From NCBI GenBank assembly GCA_015680905.1, contig CM027377.1:40820501-40884500 (forward strand): DNA of 64,000 bases, in the 5' to 3' direction. The notes beneath the pieces were generated by a model. That model was not told the DNA's origin. It saw only the letters and a program-made list of their open reading frames with translations, and ran no database searches. A program made the position numbers and the translations under genes. Origin of the DNA: Coptis chinensis. Taxonomy: Eukaryota > Streptophyta > Magnoliopsida > Ranunculales > Ranunculaceae. This document shows, piece by piece, positions 47,395-58,235 of this stretch (position 1 is its first letter; every line of letters starts with the position of its first letter).

Positions 47395-47770
47395 TTAGAT
47401 CACTTTCAGCGAAGTGATGTCATAAAAAAACTATGACATCACTTTTCTTAGCATGTGATGTAATAATTATCACATTTTTTTTTAACATCACTTATTTCAG
47501 AAGCTGATATAGTAGAGTTGTACAACATCATTTTAATTAGTGATGTTGAGATAGTGATGTAGTAACACTTTTTTACGTCACTAGCTATGTCACTTATAAA
47601 GTGATGTAATATCTATGTATTCAACATCACTTTAAAAGTGTTGTCACTCACCGTGTCACTTATAAAGTGATGTAATATCTATATATTCAACGTCACTTTA
47701 AAAGTGAATTTGCCAAGTTTTCGAAATCACTTATAATGTGATTTTCAAAAGTATTATTATTAATATACCT
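47395..47770. repeat. Left subterminal repeats of the CACTA element
   Basis: Repeated motifs GTGATGT, ACATCACTTT and GTGTCACTTATAAAGTGATG occur in alternating orientation, including a near-duplicate pair around 47580 and 47655. In CACTA elements such repeats are transposase-binding sites. Confidence 0.85.
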
Positions 47771-48224
47771 CTTAATTAAGTTAATTAGTTAGAAAAAGAC
47801 TATCTAAAAAATTAGGTTAAATAGAAATAAAACAGGGTGCATGGCTGGTTTGCTAGACTAGCCGCCCTTAAATGAAAAATAAAAAATAAAAAACCGCGAC
47901 CAATACCCAAAATGCTTAAACCCCATAAGCAAGGCCCAACAACATAAATTTATAAGACCTAAGACATACGAAGAAGAAAATTAAGAATAGAACTCGCCCT
48001 CACTTCTAAATTTTGGGGATTTTAGGGATGATCTTCAGTATTTTATTTTCCAAAACCCTACAGTCTTTCATTAAACTGAAATCGGAGATTGATTTCCGCG
48101 TGCAAACGAGTTTGATATTAATCGATTACAACATTGAAAGGTTTTTGGATCGAACGAGTAAGTTTTTTCAATTTTAAACTTTGTTTTCTGATTGAATTGT
48201 GAATACCAATACCATGATAATGAG

Positions 48225-48380
48225 CAAGGAACGAAGCTGCTTCTCTAATAGCCCCGTTGAATAGTAGGCGAATGCTGACTCGCTATCTAGCTCACTGAGA
48301 GGGCTTTCTTTAAACGAGGGGAAGGCTTTATAGTGAGGGGAGCTAACACTTCTGGGTTCTGGGGAATTAGCCCTTTCGAT
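48225..48380. other. Possible organelle-derived or other captured block inside the CACTA element
   Basis: The stretch is less AT-rich than its surroundings, with strings such as GAATGCTGACTCGCTATC and CGAGGGGAAGGCTTTATAG that resemble plant mitochondrial DNA in style. I recognise no gene. It may be another captured segment. Confidence 0.2.
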
Positions 48381-49753
48381 CATTCCCTTCTTTTGAATTC
48401 AAGTCATGTTTAGATTCTTGTCTATCTAGTGGTAAAAAGAAGAATTAACTTGTGTTTCTTCAAATCCCTTTTCTGACGGTAAGCCCATGGGATTTCAGCA
48501 ATCACAAATTGGGTCTATACATCATCCCTTTCTCCCTCACAAAAATCTTTCATTTTCCTTAAAAGTCTCTTCTCGAATGTCCAGTTTTCTCTCGTTATAA
48601 CTCCAGCGCTGCTATTAGTATTCTTGTTCCTCACATTTCTATCTTGCCCTCCTTCGGTTCTTCTATAAGGCAGCTTCTGATTAGAGGAGAGGTGCTGCTT
48701 TGTGAAGATGAAGTAAGAAGAGAAGGGGAGGAACAAGAGAAGAATATCTTAGCGGGAGGTAGATAAGAGCTGCTGGGGAGAAGAGGAAATGGAAGAAGAA
48801 AAGAGGAGGAAGGAGGAAAGAATTTTTGTTTAAGTTTTTGCCTAGTTGAAAAGTTTATGTCACTTATGCTGTCCTCATAAGCCTGATAGTAGTTCCTAGT
48901 TTTGACATGGTGTCTACTGCAATAAATTACTGGAATATGGAGACATGGAATGATATATATTTTATAGGAGAACGAGTTTGTTTTTACTCCACCGGTGAAG
49001 TTGAAATAGTCACTGCAGAGTGATTGGTGTTAGATAATCGATGAAAAAAAATATAACTATGGAATTAAATGAATTAAGTTTTCAAGTTAGCTATTCAAGG
49101 TAGAATCACTGATTTGGTAATTTAAATTTAAAATGGATTTATATGGCAAGACCTGTTGTCCTTTGTGATACTTGTTTGTATTACATTAAAAATTAAAATT
49201 CAGTTGTTAATTGTTATGTATTACTACACCACAATTAGTTTCACTTTCATGACTTTTTTCGTCATTCATGTATTTCTTGAAATTCTATTTCTTAAAAGGA
49301 GAAATGAACTGTAGTGTTTATTCATACTTCTTACCGACTTCTTATATGCTGAGTCTAACTTTGGTGGTGCCCGCATATTACCATAGAGCAACAAACCCCT
49401 ATAGTCATTACTAAATGGAATAGTGCTTCGTTACCGTTTTTTTTTTGGGTAGCCTTATCAGAATCTTTAAATTCTTATGGTATTATGATAGTTATAGTAA
49501 CCTTAATGCATTTCTTACATGGTTAAGTCTTTCTGCTACACACGGACTGATATAAAACCTGAAATAGAATTCAAACCCAAGTAAGATGGTATGGTATGTG
49601 TAACCATGTTGTGAAACCACAGACGTGTGATTGGAATCTCTCCTTGTACTTTTCGAATCCTGCCATAATCAGATGGGAGGATCTATTATAAACAGAAGCA
49701 ATCAAGAAATAACTTACTGTCTGTTTTCTGAATTATGTTTCCACATTCTTCAG

Positions 49754-49857
49754 GTGTTGTGCAATCGAAGAGGTCAATATGGAGATTGAGAATAATTACC
49801 GATTTCTTTCGGTCCATAATCAATTTCATAAGCATTTTCTTCGGGACTTTGTTCTCG
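49754..49857 (+). pseudogene. Captured SelK/SelG-like protein exon
   Basis: This exon is bounded by TTCTTCAG and a GTATAT donor. It reads VVQSKRSIWRLRIITDFF followed by a hydrophobic stretch IINFISIFFGTLFS. This matches the N-terminal part of plant SelK/SelG-like (glycine-rich, single transmembrane, ER membrane) proteins: a basic SKRSIWRL segment, then a membrane helix beginning ITDFF. The Gly-rich cytosolic tail encoded by later exons in the parent gene is missing. Splice borders are preserved, so the fragment came from genomic DNA and not a cDNA. It cannot make the full protein alone. Confidence 0.75.
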
Positions 49858-49984
49858 GTATATTATGGAGTTTTTAATTTTATTTCTTTAATGCTCTCCT
49901 TTTTCGTTTTCCTTTTCTTTTTCAACAATGAAGATACACATTTTTCTTTTGAAAACAATAATCATGTAGCAGCACATTCCTAGT

Positions 49985-50180
49985 CATCACTGCCCCCTGA
50001 TGCCAATAACTGTCTTGGGGAGTTGAGTTGGGGGCTTTCTCTTCTGGTTGCTTCTGGGTCCGGTCTAAGGTTGGTTCTAAGGATGGTTTGGAACCCTTCC
50101 CTTGAACAGGAGCTTCAGTTTAAGTAGCCACTGGTGTCGAAGCTGAAACTGCATGATCAGTTGTAGATGGAAAAGCTTAA
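49985..50180 (-). other. Possible fourth captured exon (unidentified)
   Basis: The minus strand stays open for about 60 codons with one stop. It has Pro, Thr, Lys, Gln and Glu-rich composition (for example TLDRTQKQPEEKAPNS) unlike the AT-rich flanks. No family is recognised. It could be another host fragment or a chance frame. Confidence 0.25.
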
Positions 50181-50581
50181 TTGTCTCGTCCGCTACTATC
50201 CCTCTGATTATCGATGTTGGGTATTTTACCATTTGATTTATTACATTCTATTGTTGCATCTTATCTTCATGGGGTACTTGTTTGTTTATTAAAATTTGAT
50301 GTTTTGTGTTACACTCAATTTTCCATTAAATTGAACTTCCACTTGGTGTTTTTGGCGTTTTGAGTAGTCGGAGTTATCATTTCTATCGATTTCTTCAGAT
50401 GTACTGTTTGTAACTGTTGTAATTCAATTCTTCCGGGGCAACCTTGCTACTCTCCGCAATAGGTAGAGTTGTTCCGAATTCTCTGTCTTTCATTTTTGTG
50501 TAGTAAAATTGTTCTGTTCAGGATATGCTGCTGTCCTTTTACTTATGATGTTTTTTTATTAATATATATCTGAGAAAACAG

Positions 50582-51142
50582 CTTAAACCATTGCCGAAAC
50601 TGGAACTATCCGAGGAAATGGTAAACAGTGCTACAACCTCATTTCGTGTTAAAATCAATTACATGCTCCTTATGGCACATGATATCACCATTGGAAAAGA
50701 CTTCAGGCTATTCTTTAAGGTATGTGATGAAACTTACTTTAGATCATGTACTGTTAAACTATATTGTGAAGACTTTTTCCACCCATTGAAGGTGGTTTTA
50801 TTTGGACGAGTTATCTTGCCAAATTACAATTCAAACTTTCATTCATTTGGTGGTCAGATAGGAAACTTCTGAATGCCCATAAAGAGAAGGACTACGATCA
50901 CGCATTGGTCCTATCCATTATAGGTTTGGGTTGGTCCTACATGTGTGCCAACAAACTATTTTTCCACTGCTAGGCCATTTTTGGGCCTTTTTGTTATGTA
51001 TGTTCCTTAAAATGATAGATGCGCAATAATTGGGTTGTGAGGTATGCTTAGCTAATGAATTTTTTTTACCTACAGGTCGTGGTTTGTCTATAGCTCTTGT
51101 CTGTCACTGGTAGCTTCTCATTTTTCACACTTGCATATATCA
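50582..51142 (+). pseudogene. Captured reticulon-like (RTNLB) fragment, two exons and intron
   Basis: Exon 1 (50582-50719) follows an AAACAG acceptor and reads [15 protein letters not shown], then a segment with [19 protein letters not shown]. This is the central reticulon-homology linker of plant RTNLB proteins, ER membrane-curvature proteins with paired hydrophobic hairpins. An intron with GTATGT and CTACAG borders (50720-51075) leads to exon 2 (51076-about 51142), which begins VVVCL, has an in-frame TAG and continues LLSVTGSFSFFTLAYI, the following hydrophobic hairpin. Exon phase is preserved across the intron. The rest of the gene is absent and the TAG breaks it. The genomic intron shows DNA-level capture. 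Confidence 0.85.
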
Positions 51143-51429
51143 GTATGCTATATTATTTTGAATATTCAAGCCTATTTGATTTTGTGATGGTGTTAAAAAA
51201 GCATCACTTGCTGATATTGGATATTTGGATCAAATGATATATATATCCAATTATATTCTCTGATTTTTGGTGGTTCAAAATGGCATGATAGATTTATTAA
51301 AGAAGACCATGTAATATTTTTTCAATTACACTTGAAAAATAAGTATATTACTCTTAACCAACTTCATGCGGCTAAAAGAAGGTCACATTTTTCTGTCGCA
51401 GAAAAGAGGTGTGGCTGAAGTGTGAGCTT

Positions 51430-51801
51430 GTGCAGAGGTGACGCAGAGCTTGTGCAGAGGAGAGCACTTATGTTAAACGGAACTCTTTTGGGAGGGTGAA
51501 ACATTAGACTTTCCTGGGAGTGTAGCCCTCCAAACAAACAGGTTCATTGTTGCTTTGCTTGTTTATAATCATTCTTCCCGTTTATCAATATATGTGAATG
51601 TATATTAATCTGACAGATTTATATGATACGTCATATGGGTGGACACAACCACAACCATACCCAAACCAGTGGAATGGTGTTGGGTATTATGGATACAACC
51701 AAGTTAGGTTACGAATCCTACGGATATGCCCTTCCCGCTCAAGATCCTAACATGTATGCTTATGGTGGAACCTATCTTGGATATGGAAATTACCCATAAC
51801 G
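51430..51801 (+). pseudogene. Captured RBP45-type RNA-binding protein fragment, two exons
   Basis: Exon 1 (about 51430-51541) encodes, with small indels and a stop, a CAEEALMLNGT-like stretch followed by LLGG.NIRLSWG..PSNKQ. That is the end of the last RRM, with its RNP1-distal strand. An intron (51542-51616, GT...ACAG) joins exon 2 (51617 to about 51801), the Gln/Tyr/Gly-rich tail. This reads SYGWTQPQPYPNQWNG, then after a 1-nt shift near 51700, GYESYGY and QDPNMYAYGG. These features match plant RBP45/47-type nuclear poly(U)-binding proteins. A local duplication GCTTGTGCAGAGG at the exon 1 start and the frameshifts show decay. Most of the three-RRM protein is missing. Confidence 0.8.
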
Positions 51802-52014
51802 ACAGGTGTGTTTTCATGTGTCTCACTTGTAAAGTAGTTTAATTAATAAATTGAACTTAGAAAGATATTTCTATAGATCCCGAGTATATTGTTAGTTTAA
51901 GTGTATTATAACTTAAGATATACATTATTGAGCATATTCTATATTGATTTGGTATCAAGGATACTTGAGATGACATTCAACATTCAAGTTTGATACCAAG
52001 TGTGGCTATTGGGA

Positions 52015-52140
52015 TTCTTTGAAGAGGTTTGTTTTGTAATAATTGTGATGTTGGGATGGATTATTTGAAGTGGCTTCTTTTGTAATAATTGTGATGTTGG
52101 GATGAATTATTTGAAGAGGCTTCTTTTGTAATAATCATCT
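52015..52140 (+). repeat. 46-bp tandem repeat inside the CACTA element
   Basis: Three consecutive units starting near 52021, 52067 and 52113 share GAAGAGGCTTCTTTTGTAAT and GTGATGTTGGGATG strings at a 46-bp period. They are non-coding and lie downstream of the RBP45 fragment. Confidence 0.85.
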
Positions 52141-52819
52141 GTTGGGTAAAGTTGTTCATTGGAAAAGAGTTTGGTGCACCTGAAGCACTGGTGCAGCTTA
52201 CATGCTATTTATGTTACTGCCCAAATCATTAACAGCTATTTAAATATGTTTTTCTGGGTAGACACAAGTTTTAGATTACTCCGCTAGTGATGCAGGAAAA
52301 TGGACGACAACGTTTTTATGTTAACTCAACCTCCAACCAGCTTTTGGCATAGGGCTGGACCTGATCTTGAACACAAGTATCTGTCTTTTGTAGAACTTCT
52401 TTTGTCATTCAGGTACTATATTATGCGGATGTTCCGTCTGTTTATTTTCCTTTTATAAAATTTGCATTGATTTTCTAGAACAATGTTTCATACTGCAGAA
52501 AAAAGAAATTAAAGCAAAGTGATTTGTTAGGTTGTGATAGGTTTTTGGATTAAATTGATTGCATCAAGCCAGGCTGTGATAGGTTCTTGGTTGGATGATT
52601 GTGGTTCTATTTGGCTCATTTCAATACTGCAGATTAGATTTTGTTGGTATATGTTGGCTCGTTACAATTTTTTGTATATAGTGTAATATTTGTAATTGGA
52701 GATGATATTTATGTGATGAATGTGATTTTAAGATACATTTCATCTTTATTTGATGATAAATGACCAGGAAAATGGTATTATATTGGGATGATATTGGCAA
52801 TTTTGTTCTTTTATTATTT

Positions 52820-53180
52820 TGATAAATGGGACATCACTTTTAAAGTGATTTATAGAGTTATTTCACATCACTTTACAAGTTATTTGGAATTTGAAATGAA
52901 ACGTCACTTCCTAAGTGATGTTAATTGACCTTACTAATTTCACTTAAAAAGTGATGTTAAACGTTATGACATTACTTGTGGACATCAATTAAAAAGTGAT
53001 GCAAAGTTATAACATCACTTGTGGACATCAATTAAAAAGTGATGTGAAGTAACATCACTTGTGGACATCGTTTAAAAAGTGATGTGGAAAACCCTGACTT
53101 TTCACGTCGCCACCATTTACATCACTCTCAAAAGTGATGTCTTATACTTTTGACATCACTTTTTAAGTGATGGGAAATGC
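52820..53180. repeat. Right subterminal repeats of the CACTA element
   Basis: Multiple copies of ACATCACTT, AAGTGATGT and GTGGACATCAATTAAAAAG repeat with spacings of about 40-50 bp, mirroring the left end. They are the presumed transposase-binding region. Confidence 0.85.
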
Positions 53181-53196
53181 CATTTATGTTGTAGTG

Positions 53197-53861
53197 CTGC
53201 TTCCACTCCATATGCCATGGCGAATGGTGATTCCTTAGTAGACGTCCGCGGTGTGGTGCGATAAGCCCATAACACGTGATTCAACTCGTCCGCCCACGCA
53301 CCTTTACGGTCCTCCAATTTTCTCTTTAAGTTATCCATTATGATTTTCTTCGACGCCTCGGCTTAACCATTTCCCTCAGGATTATAGGGGGGCTGAGAAC
53401 CCCTGCTTCACCCTAAATGCCTGAAGAAACTCTCGCACTTTTCCTCTAGTAAACTAAGTTCCATTATCTGCGATGACTGTATGGGGCAGCCCGAACTGCA
53501 GATGATATTCTCCCATAAGAATTTCTTCACATTCTCTTCCTTAACCTGTTGTAGAGCCACACCCTCCACCCATTTGGTAAAATAATCCGTAGCAGCCAAC
53601 ATAAACCTCCTTTTGCTGTTTGCCATTGGCAGAGGCCCAACAATATCCAGCCCCCACATGGAGAATGGCCAAAGGCTCAGCTAAAGAATGTATGAACGGT
53701 GCAAACCTTTGGCATTTCTCACATTTCTTGGCGTACTTTGTGGCGTCTCTCTTCATATGAGGCCAAAAATACCCCTGTGATATCAACCTATGGGTAATTA
53801 TTCGCCCTGCAGAATGACTCCCGCAATCGCCTTCATGAACCTCTGCCAAAAACTCCTGCAC
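53197..53861 (-). pseudogene. Integrase N-terminal and core part, Tat element
   Basis: Broken minus-strand frames give the HHCC zinc domain (HEGDCGSHSAGR, then CEKCQRF). Then follow the catalytic-core start WGLDIVGPLP and TDYFTKWVEG, and the late-core motif LWAYRTTPRTSTKESPF just before the CACTA insertion. Frameshifts lie near 53650 and between 53408 and 53340, and the middle TDNG-type region is mutated. The C-terminal remainder is at 47088-47359. Confidence 0.85.
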
Positions 53862-54025
53862 CTGTCGCGGCCCTATACATCTTAGTAATGGGTCGCTGAA
53901 TTTCTCCTGTATAGGTCACCCTCCAGCAATGTGTACCTCTGACTCCGTTGTTCCATTCTTCGTCTCTCTTGTTTATTCTCTATCTCTACTCCCCTCAAGA
54001 AAGCCTTTATCGGTTCCATCCAACC

Positions 54026-54511
54026 CTAATCCCACTCGGTGGTGAGCCAAACTCCAACCTCATCTGATGTACTTGGTTTGCTCAACACTCTAACTTCAAT
54101 AGACCGACCCTCTGATCCAGGAAGAACCGCCGCTACATAAGCCAAAGCATCGGCATGTCTATTCTCTCCGCGGCCTAGGTGGGTAAACTTTATTTTGTCG
54201 AACTTGCTTGCCCTTCGCTGTAGGACTTCCAGGTATCTCACCATCCGGGGGCAGCGAGCTGCAAACCCTCCATTCACCTAACAAACTACCAAATTGGAAT
54301 CTGAGAACACAGATAACTCACTCACCCCCAGATCTTTGGCCAAGTCTAATCCAGCTATCACAACTTCATATTCAGATTCGTTATTTGAAGCCGCAAACCC
54401 CAGTTTCATTGATAGCTCAAGGCGATTGTTCTCAGGAGTTACTAAACACGACGATTCCATTCCATTATCCGTAGCAGAACCATCCATGAAAACTCTCCAC
54501 CCATTGCACAT
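54026..54511 (-). pseudogene. RNase H region, Tat element
   Basis: The frame at 54278-54511 has FMDGSATDNG (first catalytic Asp) and NNESEYEVVIAGLDLAKDLG, with VFSDSNLVV containing a further active-site Asp. The next block (54026-54277) has a late RNase H ENRHADALA motif. The order and motifs fit the Ty3-gypsy RNase H of the Tat lineage. A stop separates the blocks. Confidence 0.85.
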
Positions 54512-54911
54512 ATCCTAAGGATCCAAAGGATCGCGACTGACCTACCCCTCAGATTCCATTACCATTTCCTCTCCCCAAGTGGGATCCTCTGCTGGGAATT
54601 CGGCCAGAAACTCCGCCATGGCTTGCACCTTTTCAGCCGTCCTGATCTGGTATGTAATCTCATAAGAACTTTAGTATCGCCCACTTCAAAGATCCCACCG
54701 ACTTCGCCCTTAACGCTGTTTGAGAGGCAAATTCGTCACTACCACCACGGAATGAGCTTCAAGTAAAGGCTTCGGCTTAAGGGTTGAAAATATCAAAGCC
54801 AAAGCATACTTTCGATCCACTTTCAGACGGGTCTCGCTGATCCGGTAGGGTTTTACTTTGAAAGTAAACCGGCTTTTCTATCTTGTCAATCACTCTCACC
54901 GCGAATCGAAC

Positions 54912-55779
54912 TTATTGCGTACTTTCGCTAACTCCCAGATATAAATGCAACTTCTCGCCCTGTTCCGGTTGTGATAACAATGGTGCCTTCCCTAAGTAAT
55001 CTTTCAACTCCTGGAAGGCTCCTTCACACTCTGCGGTCCAATGGAAGTCAGGAGTTTTCCTCAACAAACGATATAGAGGGCGGCATTTATCCGAAGACTT
55101 GGAAATGAATCTGTTAAGTGCCGCAATCCTACCAACCAATCTTTGTACTTCCTTCACATTCTGCGGAGATGGCATCTCAATCAATGACCGAATCTGCTCT
55201 GGATTCGCCTCTATTCCGCGGTTGGTGACTATGTAGCCCAGAAACTTTCCCGGTTACCCCAAATGTGCATTTCTCGATTGAGTTTCATTTTATGCTTTGC
55301 GAAGATGCCAAAAGTCTCATGGAGACCTTCTAAGTGTTCCTTTTCCGACATACTTTTTTCCACCATGTCGTCAATGTATATTTTGATCCCCCTCCGAATC
55401 TTGCCTTCGAACATCTTTTCTCCCAACCGCTGAAAGGTAGCACCTGCGTTTTTCAAGCCGAAGGGCATCCTGGTGTAACAGTAGGTACCACCTTCTACCA
55501 CGAATGTGGTTTTTTCTTGTTCTAGCCCATACATCGCAACCTGATTGTACCCCATTGATGCATCCATGAAGGAAAACACCTTATATATCCTACTGTTCTA
55601 TCCACTAACTCATCCACCCGGGGCATAGGGTAACAATCTTTTGGGCATTCCTTGTTTACATTTGTGAAGTCCACACACATTCTAACCTTGCCGTTCTTTT
55701 TAGGTACCACGACCACATTCGACAACCACTCTGTAAACTCTACCTCCCTTATTATCCCCGCCCCCTTCAGCCGTACCAC
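54912..55779 (-). pseudogene. Reverse transcriptase, Tat element
   Basis: Overlapping minus-strand frames contain VVVPKKNGKVRMCVDF, CPKDCYPMPRVDELVD, then MPFGLKNAGATFQRL, the catalytic YIDDM (around 55375) and the thumb/connection LVGRIAALNRFISKSSDKC. There is a frameshift at about 55570 and another near 55220. The YIDD active site itself is retained. The domain is broken into three frames. Confidence 0.92.
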
Positions 55780-55801
55780 CTTTTCGCGAAATACCTTCTG
55801 C

Positions 55802-56580
55802 CTATTTGGCTCTTATGCTCCTAATCCTTTGTCTTACTAGCTTAGCATCTTCATTCATATGCAAATAATGACAGGCATATTCTGGGTCTAAACCAATGAT
55901 ATCCTCGATTACCCATGCAAATACATCAGTATTGTCCATCAAAAACTGCACCAGCTTGCATTTCCATTCTTCCGGCAAGTCAGCTCTAACCAATGTAAAC
56001 TTTTCTTCCTCTCCCACCCCAAGGTTCACCACTTCCAACTCATCGAAAGTTTTCGGTCCCAACGGAGGCTCGTACACTTCTGTTTCCGCTGCCTCCTGTA
56101 ATTGCTATGTTGATCCTGGTTCATGTGACGGCCCCTCCCCTTTGGTACCGCGGACCATATTTTTTACTGTAACTTGATGGATGTTTCAGGCCGCCACTTG
56201 ATCCCCCTTATTTCATTATGTTCCCCATTAGTTTGGGAAGCGGACCACCTGGTAAAATGTCGATGGGATGGCCTTTATTTCGTGGATCCATTTTCTCCCT
56301 AAGATGGCATTATACTGGGAGCTAGAATCCACCACCATAAATCTGGTGAATACCGTTGTTGGCGCCAGAATCGGTAACATCAATTCCCCATGGGCTTTGT
56401 CATGCTGCCATTGAACCCATACTGATTGGTTTGAGAAGCTTTCAACCGATTTCTACCTATATTCATCTCCTCCATGGCCCCTTAAAAAACGGATCTCTTG
56501 AACTTCCGCAGCCTATCAACACTCTCTTTACCGGATAATTACCCATCGCTATAGTAATCACCAATGCATCCTCATGCGGG
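55802..56580 (-). pseudogene. Protease and pre-RT spacer, Tat element
   Basis: Degenerate frames show GNYPVKRVLI followed by GCGSS (around 56500) where an aspartic protease would have an Asp-Thr/Ser-Gly triad, so the catalytic Asp is lost. A QYNAILGRKWIHEIKAIPST segment follows (about 56230-56310), a typical protease C-terminal motif of this group. The frame 55802-56077 is the spacer before RT, with AWVIEDIIGLDPEYACH. Confidence 0.75.
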
Positions 56581-56668
56581 GAAATTACTGACTCAAGTCT
56601 TTTAGGGTGAACATTATGCCTTCCTCACCCTTCGCAGTTCCCTTAACTAACCGTGGTATGCTGACGAC

Positions 56669-58204
56669 CTAGTTGACCTGTTGTAAACATGCTGTCTTTC
56701 TCACCTTTTCTCTGTGTGCATTTCTTCCCAGGGTTTCTTCACTAAAGATGACATTGATGGTACCTAGAATTCTAGCTGGAGCAGGCACTCTCTCGGCTTG
56801 GCGAACCTCTGCGACAAACTCCCTGAGTATCCCCTTTTCAATCATTCTCTCCACCAACCACTTCAAAGCATAACATTCATTCGTGGCATGATTCCTGATT
56901 TGATGATAGGCATAGAATGGCTTCCCTTCTATTGCCACTGGTGTGCTCCGCGGACCCTCAAAGTACTGTTGCCCCTTAATTAGAGGCAAGATTTCCTCTA
57001 AGGGTCTGTTAAGAGGTGTCTGTTCGATCTCTCGGTATGGCTTCCTCTCTCGGATATCCTTTCTGCCGTGGTCTCCCGTCCTATTAGGACCTCGGCTCTC
57101 CCTTCTGTAAGCTCCTTTCTCTCTTTCTTCCATTCTGCTTCTTCCCTTCCGATCATCTCGGTCGACAGCCTGCACTGCCTTTCCCGCTCTTTTTTGTTCC
57201 TTCGCGTTCCTCTGCATTATATCCTCGTAGCGTATGTATTTTTCTACCTTGGGATACAAAGCATGCAGCGAAGTGATTTTGATTTTGGAAACCGACTCAT
57301 GAACCCTGGTTCCTGCCCTCAAGCCGTGTTGGAAGGCTATTACCGCGGTATGCTCATCCAAATTTTCCACTCTCAATGTCTCCTCCTTGAACCTGCACAG
57401 AAACTCTCTTAATGATTCAGCAGACCTTTGTTTTATGTTGAACAGAGCCGCGATATCAACCACCTTTCTTTTCTATTGTATGGAGTGGTCAACAAATGCG
57501 CGCTCCAGTTCTTCGAACCTTTTGATGCTCTGCGAAGCCAACTGATAATACCAATCCGAGGCTCCCCCCCTTTAAACTTGCGGGGAACATCATGCAGCGA
57601 AGCCCATCATACTTACTCTCCTGCCACAACGGCATCTGCTGCCGGAAATGGTGCAAATGATCCGTCCGGGTCTCCCCTTCCCATCATACCTCTCAAACCT
57701 GGGTTGGGAGAACCTCTTGGGCACTTCCGAATTCCATATCGAATCTGCCAGTGGATTTTTGTTGAGGCTTGCAACCTCCTTCTGCGTAGCACTCTGGTTT
57801 GCTTTTTCTGCTGCGCTGGTTATCTCCCTATCCTTCTCATTCATAGCCTGTACTACCTCCAATGTGATACCCACCGTTTGTTCTGTGTCCGGTGGTGGGT
57901 ACTCCTCATTTTCCCCCTCCACTTCGCTGCTCCAATGATCATTCCTCTCCGTCTCACCATGTGTAATCTCTCTCTCCTTTCTCAACTCGTCATTCTCATT
58001 TCGCAGCCTGACTATCTCCTCTTGGAGAAGTCTGGTAGCGTCCGCCACCACATCAGATACTTCTTCCTCTCCTACTCTTTCTTCCTCTCCTACTCTTTCT
58101 TCCTCTCCTACCCTTTCCACCTCGGTGCTCTCTGTTTCCTCCACCACTTCTCTAACCATTTCTTTCTTAGGTCTCCCTACTCCTCTTTTCACTACAGTAG
58201 CCAT
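56669..58204 (-). pseudogene. Gag, Tat element (frameshifted)
   Basis: Gag starts at an ATG 12 nt past the primer-binding site region. The N-terminal frame (57590-58204) has a VGEEER repeat and coiled-coil-like LQEEIVRLRNENDELRKE, then the Tat-type motif PLADSIWNSEVPKRF and YDGKG. After a frameshift near 57590 the main frame (56669-57463) has SAESLREFLCRFKEE and VIAFQHGLR, the retrotransposon gag core, then a very basic/acidic charged segment. No intact CCHC knuckle was found. Confidence 0.85.
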
Positions 58205-58215
58205 TTTTTTCGGGT

Positions 58216-58233
58216 CCCCACAGACGGTGCCAA
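58216..58233 (-). promoter_or_regulatory. Primer-binding site of the Tat element
   Basis: Two bases inside the 5' LTR end, the minus strand reads TGGCACCGTCTGTGGGGA. It is close to the TGGCGCCGT...GGGGA sites used by Tat/Athila elements. This sets the minus-strand direction of reverse transcription. Confidence 0.75.
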
Positions 58234-58235
58234 AA

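Larger units (their letters stand above)
47360..53196 (+). mobile_element. CACTA (En/Spm-type) element carrying host gene fragments
   Basis: The ends are CACTACAACAAATATG at 47360 and its inverse counterpart CATTTATGTTGTAGTG at 53196. The 3-bp target duplication CTG is present at 47357-47359 and 53197-53199, the hallmark of CACTA insertion. About 350-400 bp at each end is filled with subterminal repeats of the ACATCACTTTTTAAGTGATG type in both orientations. No frame exceeds 93 codons and no TNP1/TNP2-like transposase is visible, so it is non-autonomous. Exon-like fragments of three host gene families lie inside, all on the plus strand: SelK/SelG-like at 49754, reticulon at 50582 and RBP45 at about 51430. 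It is younger than the gypsy element it interrupts. Confidence 0.93.
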
